A DNA stretch of 64,000 bases from Clavibacter zhangzhiyongii (GTDB taxonomy: Bacteria > Actinomycetota > Actinomycetes > Actinomycetales > Microbacteriaceae), in contig NZ_CP061274.1 in NCBI RefSeq assembly GCF_014775655.1, positions 806,001 to 870,000 on the forward strand, read 5' to 3'. Below, piece by piece: positions 36,501 to 48,243 of this stretch. The notes under the pieces were generated by a model that saw only the letters and a program-made list of their open reading frames with translations, was not told the DNA's origin and ran no database searches. A program made the translations under genes and the position numbers. Positions within the stretch are counted from its first letter, which is position 1, and each line of letters begins with the position of its first letter.

Positions 36501-38645
36501 ACGGAGCCGACCGTCGGTCAGGTCTACACGCTGCCCACCGGCGAGACCGGGGTCGACGTGGTCGTCTCCGGCCGGGCCGACCCGATCGGCACCGTCACGG
36601 TGACGATCACCGGTCGCACCCCGGTCGAGGTCGAGGTCGGTGATGACGGCACGTACAGCACCACCTTCACGGGCGTGCCGGAGGGGTCCTTCACGGCCAC
36701 CGTCACCCAGGAGATCGGTGGAGCTGCCGCTGGGTCGGCCGGCCCGGTGCAGTTCACCGTGACCGCCGGCACCGCTGACGCGGGCGCCGACGGCACCGCC
36801 GGTACGGACGCGGCTGGTACGGACGCGGCCGGGACTGACGCGGCTGGTACGGATGCTGCTGGAACTGACGCGGCTGGTACGGACGCGGCTGGTACGGACG
36901 CTGCTGGGACCGACGCGGCTGGAACGGACGCGGCTGGAACGGACGCTGCTGGGACGGACGCTGCTGGGACGGACGCTGCTGGGACCGACGCTGCCGGGAC
37001 CGATGCTGCTGGAACCGATGCTGCCGGAACCGATGCTGCCGGTACGGATGCGGCTGGTACGGACGCTGCCGGAACGGACGCGGCTGGAACCGACGCTGCC
37101 GGGACCGACGCTGCTGGTACGGACGCTGCCGGTACGGACGCGGCTGGTACGGATGCGGCTGGAACCGACGCTGCCGGAACGGATGCAGCTGGAACCGACG
37201 CTGCGGGTACGGACGCTGCTGGTACGGACGCGGCTGGTACGGACGCTGCCGGGACGGACGCCGCTGGAACCGACGCGGCTGGTACGGATGCTGCCGGGAC
37301 TGACGCTGCCGGGACGGACGCGGCCGGAACTGACGCGGCTGGTACGGATGCGGCTGGTACGGATGCGGCTGGAACCGACGCTGCCGGGACGGACGCTGCC
37401 GGGACGGACGCGGCTGGTACGGACGCGGCTGGTACGGACGCGGCTGGTACGGACGCGGCTGGTACGGACGCGGCTGGAACCGACGCTGCCGGAACCGACG
37501 CGGCTGGGACTGACGCTGCCGGGACGGATGCGGCTGGGACCGACGCTGCCGGTACGGACGCGGCTGGGACTGACGCGGCTGGTACGGATGCGGCTGGTAC
37601 GGATGCGGCTGGTACGGATGCGGCTGGTACGGATGCGGCTGGTACGGATGCGGCTGGTACGGACGCGGCTGGTACGGATGCGGCTGGTACGGACGCGGCT
37701 GGTACGGACGCGGCTGGTACGGACGCGGCTGGAACCGACGCTGCCGGAACCGACGCGGCTGGTACGGACGCGGCTGGTACGGATGCGGCTGGTACGGACG
37801 CTGCCGGGACGGACGCGGCTGGTACGGACGCTGCCGGGACGGACGCGGCTGGAACCGACGCTGCCGGAACCGACGCGGCTGGCACTGACGCGGCTGGAAC
37901 CGACGCTGCCGGAAACGACGCTGCCGGGACGGACGCTGCTGGTACGGACGCGGCTGGAACCGATGCGGCTGGAACCGATGCGGCTGGTACGGACGCTGCC
38001 GGGACGGACGCGGCTGGCACTGATGCGGCTGGTACCGACGCTGCCGGGACGGACGCCGCTGGTACCGACGCTGCCGGAACGGACGCGGCTGGCACTGACG
38101 CGGCCGGTACCGACGCCGCCGGCGTCGACGCGACGGACGCCGCCGGCGCCGACGCGTCCGACGCCACCGACGGATCCACCGACGGCGCCGACACCCCCAC
38201 CCGGGCTGTCGTCCGCTTCACGGAGATCGTCCGAGGGAACGGCTCGATGCAGATGGTCGACGCCGTCGGCTTCATCCCCGGTGAGACGATCAACGCGACG
38301 GTGTTCTCCACGCCGAAGCCGCTCGCGCCGATGGTCGCGGACGCCGAGGGACGCGCGACGTTCGTCTTCGAGATCGGTCCGGACTTCGAGCTCGGCGACC
38401 ACACGGTCGACGTGATCGGGGTCGACTCCGGCATGGCGGACGAGATGATCACGCGGTTCCGGGTCGTGGGATCCACCGTCCCTGCGGGCCAGCCCGGCAC
38501 GCCGATCAGCGGCGGCTACGGCGGCGGCATCCTCCCGATCACGGGCGGCGACGGTGACGGGATGCTGCTGCTCGGCGGCATCGCGCTCCTGATGATGCTG
38601 ACCGGCGCCGGTGCCCTGCACCGCGGCCGCAGCCGTCGGGTGTGA
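33531..38645 (+). CDS. giant sortase-type surface protein with (TDAAG)88 stalk
   Basis: A 1704-residue secreted protein. Signal peptide at residues 1-32 (cleavage near NAA|PGD); an N-terminal domain of about 480 residues resembling 'choice-of-anchor G' proteins; six Ig-like repeats of about 95 residues starting near 512, 607, 702, 799, 894 and 987, each ending in TYTATVTQ and TVTFTIG-type strands; 88 tandem pentapeptides at 1092-1531; a C-terminal domain of about 135 residues; then LPITGG (1668-1673), a membrane helix and the basic tail RGRSRRV. ATG with GAGGGGA 7 nt upstream. The pentapeptide block adds one Asp per unit and has no Pro or aromatic residues. Likely a wall-attached stalk that displays the N-terminal domains; the binding partner is unknown. 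Confidence 0.9.
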   Translation: MALHMPRRRGSLATATAFGLAAAIVAFGGTAPANAAPGDTAEAEGRLLTLSGTPDLSDLVALSGAYTGFAPGEPDPQLDRSAIDASVLGGVLDAQIAAGVQLGDILTLDRAVAAGAVDQFASAGSAGATGSAGLLDGDGGIVVNDGTGDEVTLDLTPLLATAGASGEISDLSLQLGVLSATATDPGTGPVVSDYRIASADADISSPLVGDVATGVEAAVAALASDIDAQIALGADVDGLLTGVIDGLLAGVISVGTPTGDIRLTVNTTQAVNAVLTQPLTSGGVTIDLAAGTVTVDIDELVALNDLPANTQILDADVIAGLVQEILTDALPAVVLEAVLDSTRVLVTVDAGVSLLPIVGSGVPLGAVSVDIDTTLANLLNPTGPGNSAPQLVIGTTVAGLDVDDLAQPLVDGLLPSLRTSIGDVLTLSDVTALTTPLIGSLDPVFDVLGDVVQLTANVQDGSGFVDPAGAAPGTDTFTVTALRVALLPGTGPTLDLASATVRAVAIPTATPVLITSPTPGQVIDLAAGQSTVVVPIVGTADPDGSVTLTLDGQTVGPVEIGPDGRFTLTPGALPAGTYTATVTQTVPGELAGAPATVTFTIAPAATDITITTPTPGQIFLTTPADPTVDVPVEGAADTEATVTVTIDGQDPRTDVVGADGRYAVSFADLPVGTYTATATQSIDGIVRGTETVTFTVGAPAEAITIDSPTDGQEIPSSGTGPNPTADVPVTGTADPRASVTVTVPGRASQTDATVTDGRFDVLFPNLPVGLYTATATQTIGGVVVGTDQVAFEVGAPAEDVVIDTPDDGQTFTIPAGGTTTDVIVNGSADPRATVVISLPGRDDVTQVVGEDGRFETTFTGLPATSYEVTVTQSIDGAPAGSDTAAFTVEIAGIEQVVIETPEDGDFIPLPAGDTTIVVPFTGTADPAATVTLTVGGTTTGPVEVDDDGGFTLTPPALPAGAYTGTVTQTIGGQPVGSETVTFTIGVPVTITEPTVGQVYTLPTGETGVDVVVSGRADPIGTVTVTITGRTPVEVEVGDDGTYSTTFTGVPEGSFTATVTQEIGGAAAGSAGPVQFTVTAGTADAGADGTAGTDAAGTDAAGTDAAGTDAAGTDAAGTDAAGTDAAGTDAAGTDAAGTDAAGTDAAGTDAAGTDAAGTDAAGTDAAGTDAAGTDAAGTDAAGTDAAGTDAAGTDAAGTDAAGTDAAGTDAAGTDAAGTDAAGTDAAGTDAAGTDAAGTDAAGTDAAGTDAAGTDAAGTDAAGTDAAGTDAAGTDAAGTDAAGTDAAGTDAAGTDAAGTDAAGTDAAGTDAAGTDAAGTDAAGTDAAGTDAAGTDAAGTDAAGTDAAGTDAAGTDAAGTDAAGTDAAGTDAAGTDAAGTDAAGTDAAGTDAAGTDAAGTDAAGTDAAGTDAAGTDAAGTDAAGTDAAGTDAAGTDAAGTDAAGTDAAGTDAAGTDAAGTDAAGNDAAGTDAAGTDAAGTDAAGTDAAGTDAAGTDAAGTDAAGTDAAGTDAAGTDAAGTDAAGTDAAGTDAAGVDATDAAGADASDATDGSTDGADTPTRAVVRFTEIVRGNGSMQMVDAVGFIPGETINATVFSTPKPLAPMVADAEGRATFVFEIGPDFELGDHTVDVIGVDSGMADEMITRFRVVGSTVPAGQPGTPISGGYGGGILPITGGDGDGMLLLGGIALLMMLTGAGALHRGRSRRV
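36804..38123 (+). repeat. 88-copy 15-bp tandem repeat encoding TDAAG
   Basis: Exactly 1320 bp, that is 88 units of 15 bp with no frame break. All but one encode Thr-Asp-Ala-Ala-Gly (one has Asn for Thr, near 37913). Codons vary at third positions (ACG/ACC/ACT, GAC/GAT, GGT/GGA/GGG/GGC), but blocks of identical units occur, for example the GGTACGGATGCGGCT run around 37585-37665 and the GGTACGGACGCGGCT run around 37410-37470. Such blocks indicate recent slippage or unequal exchange. Confidence 0.97.
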
Positions 38646-38670
38646 TGCCCCGGCACTGAGCAGAGAGGGG

Positions 38671-38703
38671 CGGGCGGCCCGGCAGACGATGCCGGGCCGC
38701 CCG
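38671..38703 (+). terminator. terminator of the giant surface protein gene
   Basis: A 13-bp stem (CGGGCGGCCCGGC, loop AGACGAT) 25 nt after the stop codon. Confidence 0.75.
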
Positions 38704-38788
38704 TCCCGCTCGCACGATCCGCACGACCGCACGACCGCACGACCCGCACGACCCGAGACCCACCCGACGCACGAAGGGGACGGCGCAG

Positions 38789-39703
38789 ATGACCGACACG
38801 AAGCACGAGCACGGGGCCGAGGCGGATCTCGACGAGACCGCCGCGCCCATCGCCGGTTCCCCTTCGCAGGCGGATGCCGCGGACGAGCATCCCGACGAGC
38901 ACCAGACCGTCGGCCCGCACGATGCGCCGACGGCCCCCGCCTCCACGCCCCCCGGCCTCACCCGCGGCGCCCGCATCGGGTCGGCGGTGGCCGCCGCCGC
39001 CGTCGCGATCTACGTGGCCACCTCGATCCTCATGGTCGTGCCGCAGGGCGACGCGACCCGTGCCCTCACGGCCGCCGCACGTCCGTACTTCAGCCAGCAG
39101 TGGAACGTGTTCGCCCCGTCCATCCAGAAGACCAACCGCCACCTCGAGATGCAGGCGCAGTGGCGCGACGCGTCCGGCACCCTGGTCAAGAGCGACTGGG
39201 CCGACATCACCGGCGTCGAGTACGCCGCAGGGGAGGGGACGCTGCAGGGATCCCGCACGGTGAAGCAGAGCGCCAACCTGCTCAAGACGTACACCGAGCG
39301 GTTCCAGGCGCTCACGCCCGAGCAGAGGACCATCGTGCAGGACACTTTCATCCGCCGGGCGGACACCGACTCCGGCTTCGCCGCGAAGTCGGACACGTCC
39401 CTCATCGATCAGCTCACCGCGCTGGACGAGGGGAGCCAGGGGCGCGTCATCCGGCTGCTCCGCGCGGACTACGTGATGAAGGAGTTCACGACCTACTGGG
39501 CGACCGCCTGGTTCGGCCGCGACATCGAGCGCGTGCGCTGGCGGGTCGTGACCGACAGGCCCAACGACTTCGCGCACCGGGACGACGCCACGCAGCAGTT
39601 CACGCAGAACGTGCTCCCGTTCGGATGGCGGGAGGCGGACGACGTCGTCGATCCGCAGGCGCTCAGCGTCTACCAGGGAGTGATGGAGAGGTACGGGCGA
39701 TGA
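38789..39703 (+). CDS. DUF5819 family membrane protein, SdpA-like
   Basis: A 304-residue protein: an acidic, His/Asp/Pro-rich cytoplasmic N-terminus (about 60 residues), one membrane helix (VAAAAVAIYVATSILMVV) and an extracytoplasmic region beginning RPYFSQQWNVFAPSIQK, the DUF5819 signature. SdpA of the Bacillus sporulation-delaying-protein system has the same layout and a comparable aromatic W-FxxxP motif. ATG with GAAGGGG 9 nt upstream; the stop overlaps the HTTM gene start (ATGA), so both products are made together. Confidence 0.8.
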   Translation: MTDTKHEHGAEADLDETAAPIAGSPSQADAADEHPDEHQTVGPHDAPTAPASTPPGLTRGARIGSAVAAAAVAIYVATSILMVVPQGDATRALTAAARPYFSQQWNVFAPSIQKTNRHLEMQAQWRDASGTLVKSDWADITGVEYAAGEGTLQGSRTVKQSANLLKTYTERFQALTPEQRTIVQDTFIRRADTDSGFAAKSDTSLIDQLTALDEGSQGRVIRLLRADYVMKEFTTYWATAWFGRDIERVRWRVVTDRPNDFAHRDDATQQFTQNVLPFGWREADDVVDPQALSVYQGVMERYGR

Positions 39704-41022
39704 GCGCGCATCGGCACGAGTCCGCGCGGTCTGCGGCCGCAACCACCTCCGCGGAGCCGTCGAGCTCGGCCGCCTCCACGACGAAGCCGACGAAGCGGAC
39801 GAAGGCGCCCGAGGCGAAGGCTCCGGCCGCGGGATCCTGGACCGGTCGCCGCGCTCCCCGCACCGCGTCGTCGCGGCCACGCGGCCGCGGCGCGGGCCGG
39901 CTCTCCGGCGCCCGCGCCGCCCGCCTCCGCCAGATGCTCCAGGACCGCGAGCTCCTGACGGCCCTGAAGCACCCGCGCGACTGGCCGCGCGGCATCGCGA
40001 CGTGGATGACGGAGCGCGAGCACGCCACCTACAGCTTCGCGGCCTTCCGCATCACGATCGGCGCCGTGATCCTCATGGTGCTCGTGACGTGCTTCAGCGA
40101 CCGCCACTACCTCTGGGGCGTGGGCGCCCGCTTCATCGACCCCGAGTCCACGCGCCGCGGATGGCTGCCTGCGTTCACCGGCCTCTTCTCCAAGACCGAC
40201 GCGACGCTCTTCGACCTGACGTACCTCCTGCTCGTGGTCCTGGCCGCCCTGTTCACGCTCGGCTGGCGGACGCGCGTCGTGACCCCGTTCCTCCTCCTGC
40301 TCTGGGTCGGCCTGTCCACCAACAGCACGCTGCTCACCAACGGGGGCGACACCGTGCTGCGGCTCACGCTGTTCTTCGCGCTCTTCGCCGACCTGTCGCG
40401 GCACTTCTCGCTGGACGCCCTGCGGCGACGGCGGGCGCCGGTCGCGGCGGCGGGCGGGACGCCGGTCGGGCTCGCGCAGGTCGCCCGCGCGCAGGTCGAC
40501 CGCATCCCGCGACCGGTCCCCGTGCTCCTGCACAACACGGCGCTGGTGCTCTGCGCGTACCAGATCATGCTCGTGTACGTGAACTCGGCCATCCTCAAGC
40601 TGCAGGGTGCGGAGTGGCGCGACGGGACCGCGACGTACTACTCGCTCCTCCTCGAGGGCTACCGCCCCTGGCCGTGGATCAACGACCTCCTCGTGCAGTC
40701 GAGCCTCGGCATCGTGGTCGCGAGCTTCGTCGCCGTGGCCTTCCAGGGCCTCTTCCCGCTCCTCATCCTGTGGCGTCCCACGCGGATCGTCGCGCTCATC
40801 GCCATCACCGGGATGCACCTGATGATCGGGCTGCTGCTCGGACTCTGGCCGTTCTCCCTCGCGATGATCGCGCTCGACTTCCTCTTCATCCGCGACGCCA
40901 CCTGGCGCGAGGGGCTGGCGCTCCTCGGGCGGTGGAGCGCGGGCGCATCCGACCGGCTCGGGGCGGCGCACGCGCGCCGCTCCTCCCCGACGCCGGCAGC
41001 GGGGGTGCCGTCCGAGGTATGA
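39700..41022 (+). CDS. HTTM domain membrane protein, SdpB-like
   Basis: A 440-residue protein with a basic, Ala/Ser/Thr-rich tail of about 85 residues, then an HTTM (horizontally transferred transmembrane) domain with about 7 helices: SFAAFRITIGAVILMVLVTC, TYLLLVVLAALFTLGW, LCAYQIMLVYVNSAILKLQG (the conserved Y-hydrophobic-K segment) and the final FSLAMIALDFLFI. HTTM includes vitamin-K-dependent carboxylase N-termini and SdpB, a membrane factor that matures SdpC toxin. No carboxylase domain follows here, so it is closer to SdpB in size. The ATG overlaps the upstream stop. Its stop overlaps an in-frame ATG of dnaX. Confidence 0.85.
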   Translation: MSAHRHESARSAAATTSAEPSSSAASTTKPTKRTKAPEAKAPAAGSWTGRRAPRTASSRPRGRGAGRLSGARAARLRQMLQDRELLTALKHPRDWPRGIATWMTEREHATYSFAAFRITIGAVILMVLVTCFSDRHYLWGVGARFIDPESTRRGWLPAFTGLFSKTDATLFDLTYLLLVVLAALFTLGWRTRVVTPFLLLLWVGLSTNSTLLTNGGDTVLRLTLFFALFADLSRHFSLDALRRRRAPVAAAGGTPVGLAQVARAQVDRIPRPVPVLLHNTALVLCAYQIMLVYVNSAILKLQGAEWRDGTATYYSLLLEGYRPWPWINDLLVQSSLGIVVASFVAVAFQGLFPLLILWRPTRIVALIAITGMHLMIGLLLGLWPFSLAMIALDFLFIRDATWREGLALLGRWSAGASDRLGAAHARRSSPTPAAGVPSEV

Positions 41023-41069
41023 CGCCCCGGACGGCCGGACGGTCGGAGGTGCCCGGTATCCTCAGGTCC

Positions 41070-43487
41070 GTGGTCACCGCCCTGTATCGCCGTTACCGGC
41101 CAGAGAACTTCGCCGAGCTCATCGGCCAGATGCAGGTGACGGACCCGCTGCGCACGGCCCTCCGCACCAACCGCGTCAACCACGCGTACCTGTTCAGCGG
41201 CCCGCGCGGCTGCGGCAAGACCACGTCCGCGCGCATCCTCGCGCGCTGCCTCAACTGCGCCGAGGGCCCCACCGACACCCCGTGCGGCGTCTGCCCCAGC
41301 TGCGTCGAGCTCAGCCGCGACGGCAGCGGGTCGCTCGACGTCGTCGAGATCGACGCGGCCAGCCACAACGGCGTCGACGACGCGCGCGACATCCGCGAGC
41401 GCGCGGTCTTCGCGCCGGCGCGCGACCGCTACAAGATCTTCATCCTCGACGAGGCGCACATGGTCACGCCGCAGGGCTTCAACGCGCTGCTGAAGATCGT
41501 GGAGGAGCCCCCGGAGCACGTGAAGTTCATCTTCGCCACCACCGAGCCCGACAAGGTCATCGGCACCATCCGCTCGCGCACGCACCACTACCCGTTCCGC
41601 CTCGTGCCGCCCGCGCAGATGCTCGACTACGTGGAGCACCTGTCGCGCGAGGAGAGCGTGCAGGTCGCGCCCGGCGTGCTCCCGCTCGTCGTGCGCGCGG
41701 GCGGCGGCTCCGTGCGCGACACCCTCTCCCTGCTCGACCAGCTCATCGCCGGCTCGGAGGACGAGAGCGTCGAGTACGAGCGCGCGGTCGCGCTGCTCGG
41801 CTACACGCACGCCGCCCTGCTCGACGAGGTCATCGACGCGGTCGCCCGGCACGACGCCGCGGCGGCGTTCGCGGGCGTCGACCGCGTCATCCAGACCGGC
41901 CAGGATCCGCGCCGGTTCGTGGAGGACCTCCTCGAGCGCCTGCGCGACCTCATCATCGTGGGCGCCACCTCGGTCGAGGGCGCGGCCGCCGTGCTGCGCG
42001 GCACCCCGGAGGACGAGCTCGAGCGGATGCGTGCGCAGGCCATGGCGTTCGGCGCCGTCGAGCTGTCCCGCGCGGCCGACGTGGTCAACGCCGCGCTCAC
42101 CGAGATGACCGGCGCCACCTCGCCGCGCCTGCACCTCGAGCTCCTCGTCGCCCGCGTGCTCGTCCCCGCGAGCGACGACACGCACCGCGGCGCCCTCGCC
42201 CGTGTCGAGCGCCTCGAGCGCCGCGTCGGCGTGGCCGACGGGGGAGCGGATCCTGCACCCGCCGCGTCGTCCGCCGCCCCGACGGTGCCCGCGCCCGCGG
42301 CTCCCGCTCCCGTCGCGACGCCCGATCCGGCGCCCGCCGCGCCCGCACCCGCGTCCGCACCCGCTCCCGACACGGCCCCGACGCCGTCGGGGTCCGGCGA
42401 TGCGGTGGAGGCGAACCCGGCGCCCGCGCCCGCCGCGACCCCGGCGCCCGTCGGCCCGGTCACGTTCGAGCAGCTCCGCGACTCCTGGCCGTCGGTCGTC
42501 GAGGCCGTCGAGAAGGCGAAGCGGAGCGCCTGGCTCGTCGCCGTCACGGCCACGCCGCGCGCCCTCGCCGGCGACGTGCTCACGCTCGGGTTCATCAGCG
42601 CCAACGACGCCGAGAAGTTCAAGGAGCGCGGCGCCCCCGGCCAGGGGGTCAGCGACATCCTCCGCACCGCGATCCTCGACGTGCTCGGCCTCCGCGTGAA
42701 GTTCATCGCGCGCGTCGAGCCGCACGGCGGCACCGCGGCACCGGCCACCGGCGGATCCGCGCCCACGGCCCCCGCCTCGTCCCCGTCGGACGCCTCCCGT
42801 GCCCCGGCCTCGCGGCCGGCCGCGGGCGGCTCCCGCACCGGCGGCGACGGCGCCGCCCCCGCCCCGCGGTCCGCGCCGCCCGCCGTACGGGCGTCCGCGG
42901 CCGCCGCACCTGCGGCTGCGCCTCCCGCGAAGGCACCCGCGAAGGCCCCTCCGGCGGGTGGCGGATGGGCCACCGTCGCCATCCCCACCTCCGACCCCGG
43001 CGCGTCGGAGGCCCCCGCGGATCGCCGCGCGCCCGCCTCCCGGCCGGAGCGGGCGGCGCCCCCCGCGGCGACCGCCCCCGCCGCATCGCCCACGCCGCCG
43101 CGCGCGTCCGCCGCTCCGAGCGCACCGGCCCGCGGATCCGCCGTCGTCCCGGACGCGCACGTCCCCGACTTCGAGGAGCCCGAGCCCGACGAGTTCGGCC
43201 CCGCCGAGCCCGGCTGGGCCACGGGCGGGTCGTCGCCCGACGCGGCTCCGCCCGTCGCGCGCTCCGTCCCCGCCCAGCGGTCGGCGCCGGCGACGAGCCG
43301 CCCCGCGTCGTCGGCCGCACCAGCCGCGCCTGCCGCCGCGCCCGCCGCGAAGGCGCCCCCGGCAGCCGCCGCCCCGCAGCGCTACGGCGAGTCCGTCGTC
43401 CGCGAGATCCTGCAGGCGAGCTTCATCGAGGAGAAGCCCGTCGAGCGCAAGGCCCGCCCCACCATCCGCCCCACAGGTCAGGACTAG
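41070..43487 (+). CDS. dnaX: DNA polymerase III subunits gamma and tau
   Basis: The clamp-loader ATPase, 805 residues. Walker A GPRGCGKT (44-51), four zinc-ligand cysteines (C63, C72, C75, C78 region), DEAH box at 127-130 and the sensor region [13 protein letters not shown]. After about residue 380 a long Ala/Pro-rich linker separates the C-terminal tau region, which ends [17 protein letters not shown] at 41070 gives the family N-terminus [14 protein letters not shown], and a TATCCT box 7 nt upstream suggests a leaderless mRNA. An in-frame ATG at 41019, overlapping the upstream stop, would add 17 residues. Confidence 0.95.
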   Translation: MVTALYRRYRPENFAELIGQMQVTDPLRTALRTNRVNHAYLFSGPRGCGKTTSARILARCLNCAEGPTDTPCGVCPSCVELSRDGSGSLDVVEIDAASHNGVDDARDIRERAVFAPARDRYKIFILDEAHMVTPQGFNALLKIVEEPPEHVKFIFATTEPDKVIGTIRSRTHHYPFRLVPPAQMLDYVEHLSREESVQVAPGVLPLVVRAGGGSVRDTLSLLDQLIAGSEDESVEYERAVALLGYTHAALLDEVIDAVARHDAAAAFAGVDRVIQTGQDPRRFVEDLLERLRDLIIVGATSVEGAAAVLRGTPEDELERMRAQAMAFGAVELSRAADVVNAALTEMTGATSPRLHLELLVARVLVPASDDTHRGALARVERLERRVGVADGGADPAPAASSAAPTVPAPAAPAPVATPDPAPAAPAPASAPAPDTAPTPSGSGDAVEANPAPAPAATPAPVGPVTFEQLRDSWPSVVEAVEKAKRSAWLVAVTATPRALAGDVLTLGFISANDAEKFKERGAPGQGVSDILRTAILDVLGLRVKFIARVEPHGGTAAPATGGSAPTAPASSPSDASRAPASRPAAGGSRTGGDGAAPAPRSAPPAVRASAAAAPAAAPPAKAPAKAPPAGGGWATVAIPTSDPGASEAPADRRAPASRPERAAPPAATAPAASPTPPRASAAPSAPARGSAVVPDAHVPDFEEPEPDEFGPAEPGWATGGSSPDAAPPVARSVPAQRSAPATSRPASSAAPAAPAAAPAAKAPPAAAAPQRYGESVVREILQASFIEEKPVERKARPTIRPTGQD

Positions 43488-43493
43488 CGCCGC

Positions 43494-44093
43494 ATGTACG
43501 AGGGAATCGTCCAGGAGCTCATCGACGAGCTCGGCCGCCTGCCGGGCATCGGCCCGAAGTCCGCCCAGCGCATCGCGTTCCACATCCTCCAGACGGAGAC
43601 CTTCGACGTCTCGCGCCTCGCCGAGGTGCTCACGGTCGTCCGCGACAAGGTGCGGTTCTGCGCCATCTGCGGCAACGTCAGCGAGGAGGAGACCTGCGGC
43701 ATCTGCCGGGATCCCCGCCGCAGCCCCGCCACCATCTGCGTGGTCGAGGAGGCCAAGGACGTCGTCGCCATCGAGCGCACGCGCGAGTTCCGCGGGCTCT
43801 ACCATGTCCTCGGCGGGGCCATCAGCCCCATCGACGGCATCGGACCGGACGACCTCCGCATCCGCCAGCTCATGCAGCGCCTCGCCGACGCCACGGTCAC
43901 CGAGGTCATCATCGCCACGGACCCGAACCTGGAGGGCGAGGCGACCGCCACCTACCTCTCGCGGCTGCTCTCCACCTTCGACATCCGCGTCACGCGCCTC
44001 GCCTCCGGCCTCCCCGTCGGCGGCGACCTCGAGTACGCCGACGAGGTCACCCTCGGCCGCGCCTTCGAGGGCCGGCGCCTCGTGGGGGAGTGA
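43494..44093 (+). CDS. recR: recombination mediator RecR
   Basis: A 199-residue RecF-pathway protein: helix-hairpin-helix [20 protein letters not shown] at the N-terminus, C4 zinc finger ([16 protein letters not shown]), TOPRIM domain ([14 protein letters not shown]) and Walker-like C-terminus. It lies 6 nt after dnaX, the usual dnaX-recR order. ATG start. Confidence 0.97.
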   Translation: MYEGIVQELIDELGRLPGIGPKSAQRIAFHILQTETFDVSRLAEVLTVVRDKVRFCAICGNVSEEETCGICRDPRRSPATICVVEEAKDVVAIERTREFRGLYHVLGGAISPIDGIGPDDLRIRQLMQRLADATVTEVIIATDPNLEGEATATYLSRLLSTFDIRVTRLASGLPVGGDLEYADEVTLGRAFEGRRLVGE

Positions 44094-44145
44094 GCGGCGC
44101 GGCCGCACCCGGCGTCATGCGCCGGATCCCCGAGCACCCCCGCCG

Positions 44146-44151
44146 TACAAT
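44146..44151 (+). promoter_or_regulatory. -10 box of lysC
   Basis: TACAAT, 45 nt before the GTG start; predicted leader about 40 nt. No riboswitch fold is evident in it. Confidence 0.45.
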
Positions 44152-44156
44152 CGTGA

Positions 44157-46610
<2,454 letters not shown>

Positions 46611-46697
46611 CCCCCGCGGGCCGGCGCTCGTGAGGGTGCCCGTACCACGGTCGGCCGCTCCGGGAGGGGCTCCGGAGGGCGGGCGTACACTGATCCG

Positions 46698-48176
46698 GTG
46701 AGTGAATCAGCGGAACCGGTAGACGTCGTCCTCGTCGGCGGCGGGATCATGAGCGCGACGCTCGGGACCCTCATCAAGCAGCTCGAGCCCGACTGGACCA
46801 TCCAGATCTTCGAGCGCCTCGGCGAGGTCGCGATGGAGTCGAGCAACCCGTGGAACAACGCGGGCACGGGCCACGCGGCCCTGTGCGAGCTCAACTACAC
46901 GCCGGAGAAGGACGGGAAGATCGAGATCGGGTCCGCGACCCGCATCAACGAGCAGTTCCAGCTGTCCCGCCAGTTCTGGGCGCACCTCGTCACCGCGGGC
47001 GCCGTGCCGGAGCCCAAGGAGTTCATCAACCCCACCCCGCACATGACCTTCGTGCGCGGTCAGGAGAACGCCGACTACCTGCGCCGCCGCTACGACGCGC
47101 TCCGCGCGCACCCCCTCTTCGCCGACATGGAGTACTCGGAGGACCCCGCGGTCATCCACTCCTGGGCCCCGCTCCTCGTCCTGCAGCGCGACAAGTCCGA
47201 GGTCATCGCGGCCACCCGCTTCGAGGGCGGCACGGACGTCGACTTCGGCTCCCTCACGAACAAGCTCGTCGACTACCTCACCGAGCACGGCGCGGCCCTC
47301 CACCTCAACCACGACGTCCGCCGCATCTCGAAGAACGCGGACGGCACCTGGCACCTCGACGTCCGCAAGGAGGTCGGCCGCTCCACGGTGCGCGTCGACG
47401 CCAAGTTCGTCTTCATCGGCGCGGGCGGCGGCGCCCTGCACCTGCTGCAGAAGGCCGGCATCCCCGAGATCCGCGGCTTCGGGGGCTTCCCCATCAGCGG
47501 CGAGTTCCTCCGCACCGACGACCCCACCATCGTCGCCCAGCACCAGGCGAAGGTCTACGGCAAGGCCGCCGTGGGATCCCCGCCCATGTCGGTCCCGCAC
47601 CTCGACACCCGCGTGGTCGACGGCCAGGCGTCGCTGCTCTTCGGCCCCTACGCCGGCTTCAGCCCGCGCTTCCTCAAGAAGGGCTCGCTCCTCGACCTCT
47701 TCACGTCGATCCGCCCGCACAACATCGTCCCCATGCTCGCGGTCGCGAAGGACAACCTGAGCCTCATCAAGTACCTCGTGAGCCAGCTCCTCGCCTCCAA
47801 GGAGACGAAGTTCGACGCGCTGCGGGAGTTCATGCCCACGGCCGACCCGAAGGACTGGTACCCGATCACGGCGGGTCAGCGCGTGCAGGTCATGAAGAAG
47901 GACGCGAAGAAGGGCGGCGTGCTGCAGTTCGGCACCGAGGTCGTCGCCGCGGCCGACGGCAGCATCGCGGGGCTCCTCGGCGCGTCGCCGGGCGCGTCCA
48001 CGGCCGTGCCGATCATGCTCGACGTGCTCGAGCGCTGCTTCCCGGAGCGCATGGACGGCTGGCGCAAGCCCCTCACGCGCATGATCCCGAACTACGGCAC
48101 GCTCGTCGCGTCGGACCCCCGGAAGACGCCGAGGATCGTCGCGGAGACCGCGGAGGTCCTCGAGCTCCAGCACTGA
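46698..48176 (+). CDS. mqo: malate:quinone oxidoreductase
   Basis: A 492-residue FAD-dependent peripheral membrane enzyme that oxidises malate to oxaloacetate and reduces quinone, bypassing NAD malate dehydrogenase. The FAD motif is [42 protein letters not shown] is diagnostic for Mqo. A TACACT box (46686-46691) ends 6 nt before the GTG, so the message is probably leaderless. Length is normal. Confidence 0.96.
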   Translation: MSESAEPVDVVLVGGGIMSATLGTLIKQLEPDWTIQIFERLGEVAMESSNPWNNAGTGHAALCELNYTPEKDGKIEIGSATRINEQFQLSRQFWAHLVTAGAVPEPKEFINPTPHMTFVRGQENADYLRRRYDALRAHPLFADMEYSEDPAVIHSWAPLLVLQRDKSEVIAATRFEGGTDVDFGSLTNKLVDYLTEHGAALHLNHDVRRISKNADGTWHLDVRKEVGRSTVRVDAKFVFIGAGGGALHLLQKAGIPEIRGFGGFPISGEFLRTDDPTIVAQHQAKVYGKAAVGSPPMSVPHLDTRVVDGQASLLFGPYAGFSPRFLKKGSLLDLFTSIRPHNIVPMLAVAKDNLSLIKYLVSQLLASKETKFDALREFMPTADPKDWYPITAGQRVQVMKKDAKKGGVLQFGTEVVAAADGSIAGLLGASPGASTAVPIMLDVLERCFPERMDGWRKPLTRMIPNYGTLVASDPRKTPRIVAETAEVLELQH

Positions 48177-48183
48177 CGGACGG

Positions 48184-48210
48184 ACGGGCGGGCGCACGGC
48201 GTCCGCCCGT
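48184..48210 (+). terminator. weak terminator after mqo
   Basis: A stem ACGGGCGG/CCGCCCGT extended by a G-U and a G-C pair, with an 11-nt loop, close after the mqo stop. Confidence 0.4.
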
Positions 48211-48243
48211 TCCGCATCCGCCGTGCCGCCGTTCGCGCTCGAT

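Noticed and set aside
36804-38123. CRISPR-like regularity
   Set aside because: Units are 15 bp with no spacers and code in frame for a pentapeptide; it is a protein repeat.
33537-38732. A 1731-codon antisense frame opposite the giant protein
   Set aside because: High GC and the 15-bp repeat leave it open by chance; composition is Arg/Gly/Val/Asp typical of antisense shadows, and there is no RBS.
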